From Cladocopium goreaui (taxonomy: Eukaryota > Sar > Dinophyceae > Suessiales > Symbiodiniaceae): DNA of 64,000 bases. Positions 63,457 through 64,000 of this stretch are shown piece by piece. A program made the translations under genes and the position numbers. The notes beneath the pieces are model-generated. The model was given only the letters and a program-made list of their open reading frames with translations, did not search any database and was not told where the DNA came from. Each line of letters begins with the position of its first letter. Positions within the stretch are counted from its first letter, which is position 1. The stretch is from assembly GCA_947184155.2 (NCBI GenBank), contig CAMXCT020000816.1, positions 99,496 to 163,495 on the forward strand, given 5' to 3'.

Positions 63457-64000
63457 CTGCAGGAAACCAAACATGCGGAAGGGTAGACCTGGGGAATGGA
63501 AGGCAGCAAATCATAGTTTTGATTTGGATTTATTGACGACTTTGAATAATCTACGTGTAATAATATGAGGTATAGTGAGGTATAGCACTAGTCCGTCGTT
63601 GGTGCTTAGAACCTTCTTGAGCTATCTGAAAAATATGACATTCAATTGGAATTCAATTAGGGGATTAGAACAAAATGTAATTTGAAACTATTTGAAACCA
63701 CCTCACGAAACCATTGTCCTGTAGAACTACATAGAACTACCCATTACTCTAGATGTGGTTTGTGTAAATTTTCATTCTATCCAACTGGACCATGACTGGG
63801 GCTGTGGATCATCATCACATTTTGGGTAACAGCAACATGCACAGGGAAATCAGTAACAATCTATAGGGAAACTTGCTGGACTTTCCATCACCAGAGAAAA
63901 CGCGTGTTTTGACATCTTAATCTAGCATAAATGGGTGTGACTGAAAATCGGATATCTCCAAACTTAACTTTTCCCATTTCAATGGTAAATTTGGGGGTAT
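63457..64000. other. Kinase intron at the right edge
   Basis: No catalytic-loop (HRDxK) exon is visible. At 63605-63712 there is a diverged copy of the GGTTTCAA-family core (CTGAAAAATATGA, TTTGAAACCACC). Confidence 0.5.

Noticed and set aside
1-64000. tRNA, rRNA or snRNA genes
   Set aside because: None was recognisable by eye on either strand; a covariance-model scan would be needed to exclude them.

Overview
The window looks like nuclear DNA of a dinoflagellate. I cannot fix the genus; a Symbiodiniaceae-like or other core dinoflagellate fits. The signs are genes cut into very many short exons, introns that start with GC or GA as often as GT, 3' splice sites that always read AG followed by G, all recognisable host genes on one strand, Ty1/copia elements with very long polyproteins, and abundant satellites and microsatellites. 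The exons below are hand-built models that rest on reading-phase continuity and on similarity to known families.

Layout. All host coding sequence that I can support is on the minus strand. (1) 0.19-1.5 kb: exons of an unrecognised gene. (2) 5.04-6.34 kb: the J domain of a DnaJ-type co-chaperone, including a 16-nt microexon. (3) 7.8-11.4 kb: a complete seven-exon gene for a 314-residue secretory or Golgi protein that resembles a GT-A glycosyltransferase. (4) 13.8-15.0 kb: exons of an unrecognised basic protein. (5) 15.6-63.5 kb: one giant gene for a MAP3K-epsilon/Cdc7/SepH-like kinase with an armadillo-type tail. Its 5' end lies beyond the right edge. I place 33 exons, 2,871 coding nt, in 47.9 kb; all phases close and give 956 residues plus stop.

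The introns of the kinase gene carry most of the repeats: two full-length Ty1/copia elements (16.12-24.47 kb on plus; 45.76-54.05 kb on minus), a 1.16-kb tandem array (27.5-30.2 kb), an 11-bp minisatellite (34.6-35.4 kb), a satellite with a 1,012-bp higher-order unit (about 36.1-39.3 kb), a 55-bp minisatellite between terminal inverted repeats (57.3-57.8 kb), and several small hairpin or MITE-like elements.

Most interesting signal. The two copia elements are diverged and have unrelated LTRs, yet each carries a second ORF in the +1 frame inside gag-pol, between the protease and a cytosine-methyltransferase-like domain. The two overprinted proteins share a TFA-(Q/E) module and a helical C-terminus, while the main frame there reads as low-complexity linker. 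This suggests a conserved accessory protein of dinoflagellate copia elements.
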